From: CAWELS01 sp964468205
Lineage (GTDB): Bacteria > Acidobacteriota > Terriglobia > Bryobacterales > Bryobacteraceae
DNA length: 64,000 nucleotides
Assembly: GCA_964468205.1 (NCBI GenBank)
Contig: CAYXVG010000031.1
Location: forward strand, 16,386-80,385
Direction: 5' to 3'
Every line of letters starts with the position of its first letter. Position 1 is the first letter of the stretch. Positions 50,754 through 58,875 of this stretch are shown in pieces. The notes beneath the pieces are model-generated. The model had not been told where the DNA came from and did not search any database. It saw nothing but the letters and a program-made list of their open reading frames with translations. Both the position numbers and the translations under genes were made by a program.

Positions 50754-51620
50754 TCAGGGTTGCGGCCGGGAAGCCTCGCGAGCTGTCAGATCCTTGATGC
50801 GTATGTTACGGAAGCAAACCTCATCGCGGTGGTGCTGCAGCACGATGGCTCCGGCGCGTTTGGCGCCGAATCCGGGGATTCCGCGAAACCCGCTCTCCGC
50901 CACCCGGCGATGGAAGTCGTCGCTGCCGAGTGAGTAGCCTAATACGTGGCGGCCGTTAATCCAGTGCTCCACTGCTGTTCCCTCGACGACTATGCGGCTG
51001 GTATTCCATTCGCCGGCTGGGCGCGTAGCATCCCCTTCGGGCGCGTAAAGCCCATAAAGAGCGCCTGCCCGTTTGAGCTCATCCCGCCCGTTGGGATGTC
51101 CGGCATTGTCGAGAAGTTGCATTTCGAGCCCGGTCGACGAATAGCGGACATATTCTCGAATCTGCTGCGCGCCCCAAGCCCCGAGCAGCGCCGCGATTCC
51201 GGCCACCGCCGGCATGAGTTTCCGATGCTTCCGGAGTGCGTACAGGGCAGCGAGGGATACAGCCAGCCACACGAACAGCAGGCCGTATAGTGAGCTCCGG
51301 TGAGAATTGGGCAAATCTTCATCGACGAGGTACTTCACTCCGCTATTGCCGCCAGGCGCAATCTTCCATTCGAGGTGCAGCTCAAAATCGCTGAAATATT
51401 CGCGCGAGACTACATCACGGCCAATGCGGCCCGGCCGCGCGATAAGGGAGTCATCGCGCAATTCCCAAGAGGCATCCGGAAATGGGGAATTTCGCAAACC
51501 GCGCCACTTGTCAACGGAAGATCCGTCAAAGAGAATCTCCCATTGTCCTGACGGCGCTTCCGCGGCAAGGCAAGCGGCAGCCAAGGTTACAAGAAGAGGC
51601 AGGGCTGAAAGGCGCGTCAT
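50754..51620 (-). CDS. DUF1080 (3-keto-disaccharide hydrolase-like) protein interrupted by two membrane helices
   Basis: 288-residue exported protein. The laminin-G-like DUF1080 fold is clear at both ends: 'WEILFDGSSVDKWRG...WELRDDSLIA', 'FELHLEWKIAPGGNSGVKYLV' and 'GLEMQLLDNAGHPNG', 'GEWNTSRIVVEGTAVEHWINGRHVLGY'. Between 'GVKYLV' and 'GLEMQLLD', where the family normally has a short loop, there are about 50 extra residues holding two membrane-spanning helices ('LYGLLFVWLAVSLAALYAL', 'LMPAVAGIAALLGAWGAQQI'), coded near 51300-51135. ATG 51620 opens a signal peptide; an upstream in-frame extension is not convincing. Some family members hydrolyse 3-keto sugars; whether this one does is unknown. 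Confidence 0.82.
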   Translation of the reverse strand: MTRLSALPLLVTLAAACLAAEAPSGQWEILFDGSSVDKWRGLRNSPFPDASWELRDDSLIARPGRIGRDVVSREYFSDFELHLEWKIAPGGNSGVKYLVDEDLPNSHRSSLYGLLFVWLAVSLAALYALRKHRKLMPAVAGIAALLGAWGAQQIREYVRYSSTGLEMQLLDNAGHPNGRDELKRAGALYGLYAPEGDATRPAGEWNTSRIVVEGTAVEHWINGRHVLGYSLGSDDFHRRVAESGFRGIPGFGAKRAGAIVLQHHRDEVCFRNIRIKDLTAREASRPQP

Positions 51621-51828
51621 ATCACCCCACCCGCACCGCCGGAGCCGGTCGCCCTGCAACAGACACAACTTCTCACTTTTCCGATTCTACGCGTTAGATA
51701 ATGTGGTGGCGAGTCCATTTCCAGGTCTCGCTGTGTCTCGCCTCGCTGATTTCCTTAGTAAAGGCTGGCTCGGCGCCCGTTCGGATGTGGCGTTTCGCGG
51801 GGCCAGACTTGCTGCTGGCAGCAGGTTC

Positions 51829-52038
51829 TCAGCCTGCCGTCTCCGATTGCCGCTCAAACTCCTCCACCTGCTTCTCCGCCGCCTCTTGGGCAACACCGTA
51901 TCGCTCCTGAATCTTGCCGATGAGCTGATCCCGCTTTCCGGCGATCATCTCAAGATCGTCGTCTGTGAATTCACCCCATTTCTGGCGGACCTTCCCCTTG
52001 TAGTCCTTCCACTTCCCAAGCACCTCATCCCAATTCAT
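51829..52038 (-). CDS. CsbD family stress protein
   Basis: 69-residue small hydrophilic protein. It has the CsbD pattern 'MNWDEVLGKWKDYKGKVRQKWGEFTDDDLEMIAGKRDQLIGKIQERYG', followed by a short helix. CsbD-like proteins are induced by general stress in many bacteria, with unclear mechanism. GAGGGAG lies just before ATG 52038. It is divergent from cysH across 177 bases that contain the cysH promoter. Confidence 0.9.
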   Translation of the reverse strand: MNWDEVLGKWKDYKGKVRQKWGEFTDDDLEMIAGKRDQLIGKIQERYGVAQEAAEKQVEEFERQSETAG

Positions 52039-52167
52039 GTTTTCTCCCTCTCTTCTTCCTTCAGGGGACTACTAGCCGGGGCTGCCGTTTCGGCAATCCT
52101 TGCGTATTTCTTACTGCGGCGGGCAGTCTGATCGTCACCCGCCAAAGGCGGCTACTCAATTCGGGAC

Positions 52168-52197
52168 TTGACAAGTCAGTAAACTACATTTTATAGA
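52168..52197 (+). promoter_or_regulatory. Promoter of the cysH-cysC operon
   Basis: TTGACA (52168-52173), an 18-base spacer and TATAGA (52192-52197); TTATAG one base earlier gives a 17-base spacer. This is the closest match to the vegetative consensus in the window. The cysH GTG follows 18 bases after the -10 box. Confidence 0.7.
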
Positions 52198-52215
52198 TAG
52201 AGATTAGGGTCTATT

Positions 52216-52989
52216 GTGGCTTACTACGAGGAACTGGACTATCTACCGGCGGAGGAGCTGCTTGCTTGGGGCATACGCACCTATGGGGACCGGTTTGCAA
52301 TCTCGACCAGTTTCCAGAAATCCGGCATGGTAATTATCGACATGGCCGCTCGGATCACCAGCAAGATTAGGGTGTTTACCCTTGACACCGGGCGTCTTCC
52401 CGAAGAGACCTTCGAAATGATGGATATCGTTCGGTCCCGCTACGGGATTCAGATTGAGACAGTACTCCCAGACCCGCTCGAGGTCCAGATGATGGTGCGG
52501 AAGCACGGGGCTAACCTGTTCCGGATCGACCAGGCCCACCGGATGCTCTGCTGTCATGTGCGAAAGGTGAGGCCGCTCGAGCGCAAACTGCGGCAGTTTC
52601 GCGCCTACGCGGTCGGTCTCCGCCGATTGACCTCCGACTCGCGCAATGAAGTCCGCAAGGTGGTGGAAGACAAGCACGGCATCGCGAAGTTGAGCCCGGT
52701 CGCCGACTGGACCCGGCAGGATATCGATAATTACCTGATTCGGCATGATGTCCCGGTCCACCCTCTCTACGAGGCGGGTTATACGAGTATCGGTTGCGCC
52801 CCATGCACCAGGGCCGTGGCGGCAGGAGGGGGAGAGCGTGATGGCCGCTGGTGGTGGGAGGCGGACGAGGACAAAGAGTGCGGACTGCACGTCTCGGCCA
52901 ATGGTAAAATTAGTCGAAAGCTCGACGTTCTGATTGAAGAGGTTTCCCAAACAACAAATGGCTATGGATTTGACGGCTCGGGGATATAG
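52216..52989 (+). CDS. cysH: APS/PAPS reductase, iron-sulfur type
   Basis: 257-residue reductase turning activated sulfate into sulfite. The two cysteine pairs that hold the 4Fe-4S cluster are present (C112-C113 in 'MLCCHVRK', and C194/C197 in 'GCAPCTR'), and the catalytic Cys lies in the C-terminal 'ECGLH'. This places it with the APS-using assimilatory enzymes of plants and many bacteria rather than the cluster-free PAPS type. The start is GTG 52216 behind a near-consensus promoter. Its end overlaps the next gene, cysC. No ATP sulfurylase or sulfite reductase is in the window. Confidence 0.95.
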   Translation: MAYYEELDYLPAEELLAWGIRTYGDRFAISTSFQKSGMVIIDMAARITSKIRVFTLDTGRLPEETFEMMDIVRSRYGIQIETVLPDPLEVQMMVRKHGANLFRIDQAHRMLCCHVRKVRPLERKLRQFRAYAVGLRRLTSDSRNEVRKVVEDKHGIAKLSPVADWTRQDIDNYLIRHDVPVHPLYEAGYTSIGCAPCTRAVAAGGGERDGRWWWEADEDKECGLHVSANGKISRKLDVLIEEVSQTTNGYGFDGSGI

Positions 52990-53533
52990 TCCGAACGGAC
53001 ATCACAAAGGTTTCACGCTCTGGTTCACCGGCCTTTCTGGGTCTGGCAAGAGCACGCTCTCTCATATCGTTGCCGAGCGGCTCCGTGCAGCTGGCGCGAA
53101 GGTGGAGGTTTTGGATGGAGACGTGGTCCGCACCAATCTTTCCAAAGGCTTAGGCTTCAGCAAGGAGGATCGTGACACGAACATCCGCCGGATCGGCTTC
53201 GTCTGCGACCTCCTCTCGCGCAATGGCGTCATTGCCATTGCGGCGGCCATCTCTCCTTACCGCGAATTGCGGCGGGAAATCCGCAAGAGAGTCACGAACT
53301 TCACCGAGGTGTTCGTGGAGTGCCCGATCGACGTGCTGACTGAGCGCGACGTGAAGGGTTTGTACAAAAGGGCACTCGCCGGAGAGATAAGCAACTTCAC
53401 CGGCATTTCCGACCCTTACGAACCTCCCGAGAACCCCGAGGTTACCGTGCACACCGCCGCCGAGTCCGCCGAAGAGAGTGCCGACCGGATCTGGGCCCGG
53501 CTCGAGGAGCTCGGCCTGATCTCCTACAAATAG
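52958..53533 (+). CDS. cysC: Adenylylsulfate (APS) kinase
   Basis: 191-residue kinase making PAPS from APS and ATP. The P-loop 'GLSGSGKST', 'VLDGDVVRTNLSKGLGFSKEDRDTNIRRIG' and 'AAAISPYRELRREIRK' are all in place, as is 'GEISNFTGISDPYEPPENPEV'. The start is chosen at ATG 52958, inside the 3' end of cysH (overlap 32 bases); TTG 52934 and ATG 52964 are alternatives. Its pairing with an APS-type reductase means both enzymes compete for the same APS. PAPS is then probably used for sulfation or another route. Confidence 0.94.
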   Translation: MAMDLTARGYSPNGHHKGFTLWFTGLSGSGKSTLSHIVAERLRAAGAKVEVLDGDVVRTNLSKGLGFSKEDRDTNIRRIGFVCDLLSRNGVIAIAAAISPYRELRREIRKRVTNFTEVFVECPIDVLTERDVKGLYKRALAGEISNFTGISDPYEPPENPEVTVHTAAESAEESADRIWARLEELGLISYK

Positions 53534-53554
53534 CGGAGGCGCTTTCCGGCGACT

Positions 53555-54499
53555 CTAGCGCTTTCCTACATCCGTGATGGTCGCAGTACCGCCGTTTCCG
53601 CCAATCATCAGTTCCACGTTGGCCCTCGCGTGGGCGGCGCGCACGTAGCCCATCCCGGCGATCGCGCCCCCCGGGACTTCTACAGCGGAGACGATGACCC
53701 CAGCGTTCTTCTCCTCTTTGGTAAGCTTGCTTCCTGGTTCCGGGGGGCTATCTCCGGAGATGCGCAGGTGCACCAGCAGTTTGTTGACGTTGCCGCGGGA
53801 GCGGACACGCTCGACGATCTCCTGGCCAAGGTAGCAGCCTTTGGCAAAGTGGAGGGCTCGCATAACCTGGGTCTCGTGCGGGATGTAGTCTTCGGTCAGT
53901 TCCTCTCCGTAGCGCGGCCAGCCATTCTCGATGCGCACGATTCGGGCGTCGGCGCCGGAGACCCGCACGGCCCCTGCATCAGTGAGCCGCCCGGCGAGGG
54001 CTTCTCCGGAAGCTGACGGCCCGATGATGCGAAAGCCCGGTTGGCCGGTGGCCGTGACTTTGCCGATGAGCGTTTCTTCGCTCTCGACGAAACTTCCTTC
54101 GTCCGACGGAAGAGGCAGGCCCGCCCGCTCGATCGTTTCGCCGGCGGCTGGCCCCTCCACGGCTAACTCCGCCAGGGAGCCCGTGACGTCATCGAGGGCC
54201 ACGTCATCGGCAATGATATAGCGGTCTAGATGCCCGATCAGTTTCTCGCGCGCTTCCGGTTCGGTGTCGGCAAGGAGGGAATCGGCCCGGCAATAGATAT
54301 GGGCGTCGGCCAGAATTCTTCCCTGAGCATTAAGGAAGAACGCGTAACAGCTTGTGCCTGGTGTCAGATCTTCAACACTATTTGTGCACATCGCATGTAT
54401 CAGTCGGGCGCGGTCCTCGCCACTTACCCGAATCTTGCCCCGGTCACTGAGGTTCAACAGACCGGCGCCTTGCCGCAGCGCCTCGTATTCTTTCGTCAT
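53555..54499 (-). CDS. ygfZ: Folate-binding YgfZ/GcvT-like protein
   Basis: 314-residue protein of the YgfZ family, which helps repair or assemble certain Fe-S proteins in a folate-dependent way. The signature 'KGCYLGQEIVERVRSRG' is complete, including the essential Cys. The N-terminal part ('LSDRGKIRVSGEDRARLIHAM') is the aminomethyltransferase-like fold. ATG 54499 overlaps the stop of the preceding membrane protein gene (ATGA), so the two are coupled. It is convergent with cysC; CysH is itself an Fe-S enzyme, a tempting but unproven connection. Confidence 0.92.
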   Translation of the reverse strand: MTKEYEALRQGAGLLNLSDRGKIRVSGEDRARLIHAMCTNSVEDLTPGTSCYAFFLNAQGRILADAHIYCRADSLLADTEPEAREKLIGHLDRYIIADDVALDDVTGSLAELAVEGPAAGETIERAGLPLPSDEGSFVESEETLIGKVTATGQPGFRIIGPSASGEALAGRLTDAGAVRVSGADARIVRIENGWPRYGEELTEDYIPHETQVMRALHFAKGCYLGQEIVERVRSRGNVNKLLVHLRISGDSPPEPGSKLTKEEKNAGVIVSAVEVPGGAIAGMGYVRAAHARANVELMIGGNGGTATITDVGKR

Positions 54500-54870
54500 G
54501 CCATCCCCATGCCTCGCAGATACGCGGAAATCAGGATTGCGAACAGTCCGGACAACGCCACTCCCTTCAGTAAGCGGACCCTTTTCGTGTCATCCACCGC
54601 GTTGGTTGACGCGAGGATACCCACCACCAGAATGTGCAACACAAACAGCATTTTGATGCCGAAGACCATGTGATAGCCATCCGGAAGGGACTCCTTCGTC
54701 AGCAGGTTATACAGCCCGGAACCGGTCACCGTCGCCAGAGCCAGCCACAGCACGGGCCGGAACGATGCCGCGACGCTCCGGGCAAAGAAGGTCGCATAGA
54801 ACAAACCGCCGATCAACACTGTGAACGATGTCACGTGCAGCCAGCGAATGGCAACTCCTAAGATGTCCAT
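54496..54870 (-). CDS. Small membrane protein (four helices), coupled to ygfZ
   Basis: 124-residue integral membrane protein with about four helices ('GVAIRWLHVTSFTVLIGGLFYATFF', 'VLWLALATVTGSGLYNLL', 'MVFGIKMLFVLHILVVGIL', 'LLKGVALSGLFAILISAYLRG'). Conserved His residues at the ends of helices 1 and 3 recall CopD/TspO-like or cytochrome-b-like small proteins, but no family is certain. Its stop overlaps the ygfZ start by four bases. ATG 54870. Confidence 0.75.
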   Translation of the reverse strand: MDILGVAIRWLHVTSFTVLIGGLFYATFFARSVAASFRPVLWLALATVTGSGLYNLLTKESLPDGYHMVFGIKMLFVLHILVVGILASTNAVDDTKRVRLLKGVALSGLFAILISAYLRGMGMA

Positions 54871-54970
54871 AACTCACTCCATTGTAAGCGCCCCGGCGCC
54901 TGCTCCCTCGCGCGTGGCCGCGGTTCTCTATAGTTTGATGCCACCGCATCTGTCGTGGTCTGATGGGCTT

Positions 54971-55603
54971 ATGATCCACGAGATTCTACCGGTCGGAATG
55001 CTGCAATGCAATTGTTCGATCTTCGGAGATGAGCAGACCCGGGAGGCGATGGTCATCGACCCGGGCGATAACGTTGAGGAGATTCTGGCAATCGTCAGGA
55101 AGCATTTGCTCAAAGTGACCGCGATTGTCATAACTCATGCCCATATCGACCACATCGCAGGAGCGCGCCAATTGCGGGACGCGACCGGCGCTCCGGTGCA
55201 TCTGAACGCCAACGACGCCGAACTTCTGGCCCAGCTTGACGTCCAGGCATCGTGGATCGGCATGGAGGCGCCGGAGACGGTGGAGATCGATTCCAACCTG
55301 ACAGACGGCGCGGTCATGCGATTGGGCGAGGTCGATTTCCACATTATGCATACGCCAGGCCATACTCAAGGGAGTTGCTGCCTCTGGATACCTTCCGAGC
55401 GGAAGCTCGTGGCCGGCGATACGCTCTTCCGGGAGTCCATCGGACGAACCGACCTGCCAGGCGGCGATTCCCGCCGTATTCTGGCATCCATCAAGGAGAA
55501 ACTGTTCCCGCTGCCAGAAGAAACTCTGGTATTTCCGGGACACGGCCCGGAAACCACCCTCGGGCATGAAAAGGAGCTCAATTATTTTCTGCGGGGTCTT
55601 TAG
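54971..55603 (+). CDS. MBL-fold hydrolase, glyoxalase II-like
   Basis: 210-residue metallo-beta-lactamase fold enzyme with the binuclear metal motif 'THAHIDHIAG', and further ligands in 'HTPGHTQGSCC', 'AGDTLFRESIGR' and 'FPGHGPET'. It resembles the YcbL/glyoxalase II-like thioester hydrolases. ATG 54971 opens the conserved 'MIHEILPVGMLQCNCSIFG'; codons upstream are not conserved. Its last 26 bases overlap the convergent small gene at 55578. The substrate is probably a glutathione- or other thiol ester. Confidence 0.93.
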   Translation: MIHEILPVGMLQCNCSIFGDEQTREAMVIDPGDNVEEILAIVRKHLLKVTAIVITHAHIDHIAGARQLRDATGAPVHLNANDAELLAQLDVQASWIGMEAPETVEIDSNLTDGAVMRLGEVDFHIMHTPGHTQGSCCLWIPSERKLVAGDTLFRESIGRTDLPGGDSRRILASIKEKLFPLPEETLVFPGHGPETTLGHEKELNYFLRGL

Positions 55604-55859
55604 CGGTCCGCTGCTGTTTCAACTCCACCATGACGCTGCCGATCAGTTCCTTGGCGTCCTCGATTCCGCCAAGGATCATTTCGACGTCCATGGCGGGTTT
55701 CCCGGGCTGCCGCGCGCTCTGGCAATAGACGCCATGCTGGCCCACCAGGACAAGGGCGTCGGTGAGGCGGTCCATGGCCACGGCCAACCGGCCCCGCTCG
55801 GCTCCCATCTGGAATTCGTAGCGTTGGAGTTCCTCGGCGAAGTTCTTGAAGGCTGACAT
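55578..55859 (-). CDS. Small hypothetical protein of 93 residues
   Basis: Hydrophilic, helical protein without recognised domain ('FKNFAEELQRYEFQMGAERGRLAVAMDRLTDALVLVG' and 'VEMILGGIEDAKELIGSVMVELKQQ'). AGGGG precedes ATG 55859. Its amphipathic helices suggest a coiled-coil or small dimer. Its end overlaps the MBL hydrolase gene by 26 bases on the other strand. The plus strand of the same region is also open but shows no ribosome site. Confidence 0.6.
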   Translation of the reverse strand: MSAFKNFAEELQRYEFQMGAERGRLAVAMDRLTDALVLVGQHGVYCQSARQPGKPAMDVEMILGGIEDAKELIGSVMVELKQQRTAKDPAENN

Positions 55860-55926
55860 ACTGGATCCCCTCTCTGACGGTTTGTCGAGCCTGGCGGACC
55901 CGCCTGCCGGTTCACCGGCTCTTGGA

Positions 55927-56787
55927 TTATCGGATGACCTTTCGCTTCTTGAGGAAGCGAAAGATTTCAGCGTAGAGCTTTTTCATCCGCTCGGCTTCGA
56001 ATCGGCCATGCCCTCCACCTTCAACGCTGATCAGTTCGGCGTCGGCGCCGGCCTCACGGAGAGCTTTCGTGAGCCGGCCGCCGTGCTCGTATGGAACCAC
56101 CTGATCGGCATCCCCGTGGATGGTGAGAACCGGCGGCGCTTTCTTCCGCACATAGGTGAGCGGCGAGACACGGCGGGCGAGTTCGAGACGGCCCTCCTGA
56201 TCGGGGATCCACTGGACGGCGTAGTCCCGGCGGCCGGGACCGGAAAGCTGATCCGCGACGTCGGTGATGCCGTACCAGTTCACGACCGCGGCGACGTCAA
56301 CCTCGGATCCGAGATTGGCCGAACCAGGCGTGAGTCCGACCATCAGGGCAAGGTGCCCCCCAGCCGAAGTGCCGGTGACGACGATCCGCTTGGGGTCCAC
56401 CCGATAGCGGGCGGCGTTGTCGCGAAACCACTTAGCCGCCTTCAGCACGTCTGACACAGCGGCCGGCGCGGGTGCGATTTTCGCCAGACGGTAGTCCACG
56501 TTGCAGACGACAAACCCCTTCTCGAGATAGGGAAGGCAGTGGTTTTGAACCATCCCCTCCTTGGCTCCGCCCACCCATCCCCCGCCATGGATGACGATGA
56601 CTCCGGGCCGCCGGCCGAGAGTTGCGCGGCCTGGTTGCAAGATGTCGAGAACGGTCGCCGGAGGAAAGTCGCTGTAGGTGATGTTCGCTTCCACCCGCAC
56701 CCATTCCGGAACTTCGATGGCGCCCGAAGTTGGCTGTCCAAGAACCACGGCGGCGAAAGCCAGAATGGTAATCAGCGCCTTCGTCAT
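55927..56787 (-). CDS. Exported alpha/beta hydrolase (BD-FAE/acetyl esterase-like)
   Basis: 286-residue esterase with a signal peptide ('ALITILAFAAVVLGQP'). Catalytic landmarks: oxyanion motif 'VIHGGGWVGG', nucleophile Ser in 'GTSAGGHLALM', Asp in 'TIHGDADQVVPYEH' and His in 'GGGHGRFE'. This branch (lipase/esterase, carbohydrate acetyl or feruloyl esterases) often removes acyl groups from glycans. It is divergent from the CBM9-like protein at 56824, with only 36 bases between the two start codons. Confidence 0.9.
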   Translation of the reverse strand: MTKALITILAFAAVVLGQPTSGAIEVPEWVRVEANITYSDFPPATVLDILQPGRATLGRRPGVIVIHGGGWVGGAKEGMVQNHCLPYLEKGFVVCNVDYRLAKIAPAPAAVSDVLKAAKWFRDNAARYRVDPKRIVVTGTSAGGHLALMVGLTPGSANLGSEVDVAAVVNWYGITDVADQLSGPGRRDYAVQWIPDQEGRLELARRVSPLTYVRKKAPPVLTIHGDADQVVPYEHGGRLTKALREAGADAELISVEGGGHGRFEAERMKKLYAEIFRFLKKRKVIR

Positions 56788-56823
56788 ACATTCATTATGA
56801 ACCTGACGTATAGTGATGATGGA

Positions 56824-57516
56824 ATGCGAACCGCCATCATCGCCATCATGCTCGGCGCCGGTTTCTTGAGCGCGGGGGAACCGGATGTGATCGTCAGCGC
56901 CCGGTCGGACCGCGACTTTCCACTAACCGCGGATTCCTCCGCCGCCCATTGGAAGGAGGAGCCGGCGGTGATCGCGACGAACGACGCCCGGGGAACGGCC
57001 ACACCTGGGCACCGAACCGAGATCCGTTCCCGCTGGACGGACGAAAACCTCTACTTATTGTTTATATGCGCTTACGAGCAGTTGCATCTCAAACCCGGTC
57101 CGGACACGGAGAACGAAACCCGCGAGTTGTGGAACTGGGACGTCGCCGAGGTCTTCATCGGGGCGGAATTTAGCGACATTCACCGCTACCGCGAGTTTCA
57201 AGTGTCGCCCCAGGGCGAGTTCCTGGATCTGGACATCGACAGCCAAGACCTCAACGCCGACCGGGACATGAAGTGGGATTCGGGCTTCGAAGTCAGGGCA
57301 CATATCGACGAAACGAACCGAATCTGGTACGGAGAGATGAAAATCCCGATTCGCTCTATTGACGAACGCAAGCCCTTGGCCGGCAACGAGTTCCGCGTCA
57401 ACTTCTACCGCCTTCAAGGACCCGAACCGGACCGGAAGCAAGTTGCCTGGCGACCCACCAGCGCCCGGAGCCACCACGTCCCGGAGGCGTTCGGGCGGTT
57501 GATTCTGGGAGAATAG
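56824..57516 (+). CDS. Exported CBM9-like carbohydrate-binding protein
   Basis: 230-residue protein with a signal peptide ('AIIAIMLGAGFLSAGE') and one carbohydrate-binding family 9-like domain: 'EIRSRWTDENLYLLFICAY', 'WNWDVAEVFIGAEFSDIHRYREFQVSPQGEFLDLDID', 'GEMKIPIRSID', 'FRVNFYRLQGPEP..VAWRPT'. It may bind sugars at the cell surface. ATG 56824 is preferred; TATAGT at 56809-56814 is a possible -10 box nine bases upstream, so the leader would be minimal. ATG 56797 is an alternative. It is followed after three bases by a phosphohexomutase gene. Confidence 0.88.
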   Translation: MRTAIIAIMLGAGFLSAGEPDVIVSARSDRDFPLTADSSAAHWKEEPAVIATNDARGTATPGHRTEIRSRWTDENLYLLFICAYEQLHLKPGPDTENETRELWNWDVAEVFIGAEFSDIHRYREFQVSPQGEFLDLDIDSQDLNADRDMKWDSGFEVRAHIDETNRIWYGEMKIPIRSIDERKPLAGNEFRVNFYRLQGPEPDRKQVAWRPTSARSHHVPEAFGRLILGE

Positions 57517-57519
57517 GTG

Positions 57520-58875
57520 ATGCTGCGAATATCTCATGTTGGACTGCGGGGCGTGGTCGGAGACGGCCTTACCGCCAATCACGTGCTCGATTTCGCGTGC
57601 GCCTTCGGCACCTTCCTGGAACCGCGGCGTCCGGTGGTGATCGGGCGAGATCCCAGGGCGAGCGGAGTGATGCTGCGGCAGGGAGTGATTGCTGGATTAC
57701 TCGCTTGCGGTCATGACGTTGTCGATCTCGGAATCGTGTCGACACCGGTGATCCAGCACTCCATCCGCCGCCTGGAAGCAGGTGGCGGCATCTCGATCGG
57801 GGCCAGCCATAATGCCGCCGAGTGGAACGCTCTGAAGTTTCTCGGACCCGACGGGGTGTATCTCTCCACGGCTGAGGCGAGCGAACTGCTCGACATCTAC
57901 CATCTTCGGAAATTCGCTTTCGCGGACTGGAAATCGCTCGGCAAGCTTCGCCACGAAACCGGCGCGATTGAGGCCTACGTCGCCGAACTCGCCGGGCACT
58001 TCGATTTCGACAAGCTACGGCGATTCAAGATCGTTGTGGACTGCTGCAACGGAACCTCATCCCTGATCCTCCAGGCGCTGCAGGAGCGGCACGGACTCAA
58101 CGCGGTCCTTGTGAACCAGCGCGTCGACGGCGTTAACTTCGCCCACGAGCCGGCGACCAACCGCGATATCGTCGGACTGCAACTCGCGCCGCTCGTCCGG
58201 CCCTTAGAAGCCGACGCCGGCTTTCTGTTCGACGCCGACGCCGACCGCATCGCCTTCGCGACGGAGAAGGGCGAGGCGATCAGCGAAGAGATGGTGTTTC
58301 CCGTCCTGGAGGACCACCAGTTGTCCGGCGGTCCGGCTGGAAGGTTAGTGATTACGAACCTCTCGACAACGGCGCTGGTGGAAGAGGTGGCCTCGCGGCA
58401 CGACGGGCGAGTGATCCGCGTTCCCGTAGGCCGGCAGGCGGCGGTGGACGCTCTCACCAGCTACCGGGCGGAGCGCGTCGCCATTGCCGGAGAGGGCACC
58501 GGCGCGGTGATGATGCCGCAGTTCCGGTTTGTTTACGACGGGATCGCTTCAATGCTGGCCATTCTGACAATGATGGCGGAACGAAGCCAAACGCTCTCCG
58601 AGATTGTCGGCAGCTATCCCTTGTACTCGATGGAAAAGGCGCAGTTTCCCCTCGTCTCCGCGCGCGTACCGGCGCTGCTGAGTCACTTGAAGGAGCGTTT
58701 CGCGGACGGCCGCATCTCCTCGATTGACGGGTTGCGCGTGGATTGGCCGGATCAATGGTTCCATGTCCGGGTGAGTCAAACCGAACCGGTGATCCGCGTG
58801 ATAGCGGAACGGCGCGGGGAACCGCCGGCCGAACTGTTCAACTATTTGGTGGAATCCGTCCGGAGGCTGGCATGA
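57520..58875 (+). CDS. Phosphohexomutase family protein with altered active-site loops
   Basis: 451-residue alpha-D-phosphohexomutase. Order of loops: 'GLRGVVGDGLT', 'GRDPRASG', phosphoserine loop 'GASHNAAEWNALK' (Ser kept, usual TASHNP altered), metal loop 'DADADRIAF' (usual DGDADR), sugar loop 'GEGTGAVMMPQF', and phosphate loop 'RVSQTEPVIR' (usual RxSNTEP). The Ser and metal Asps are there, so it is likely active, but the changed sugar and phosphate loops suggest another substrate than its neighbour. ATG 57520 (GTG 57517 overlaps closely). Its TGA overlaps the ATG of the next gene (ATGA). Confidence 0.9.
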   Translation: MLRISHVGLRGVVGDGLTANHVLDFACAFGTFLEPRRPVVIGRDPRASGVMLRQGVIAGLLACGHDVVDLGIVSTPVIQHSIRRLEAGGGISIGASHNAAEWNALKFLGPDGVYLSTAEASELLDIYHLRKFAFADWKSLGKLRHETGAIEAYVAELAGHFDFDKLRRFKIVVDCCNGTSSLILQALQERHGLNAVLVNQRVDGVNFAHEPATNRDIVGLQLAPLVRPLEADAGFLFDADADRIAFATEKGEAISEEMVFPVLEDHQLSGGPAGRLVITNLSTTALVEEVASRHDGRVIRVPVGRQAAVDALTSYRAERVAIAGEGTGAVMMPQFRFVYDGIASMLAILTMMAERSQTLSEIVGSYPLYSMEKAQFPLVSARVPALLSHLKERFADGRISSIDGLRVDWPDQWFHVRVSQTEPVIRVIAERRGEPPAELFNYLVESVRRLA

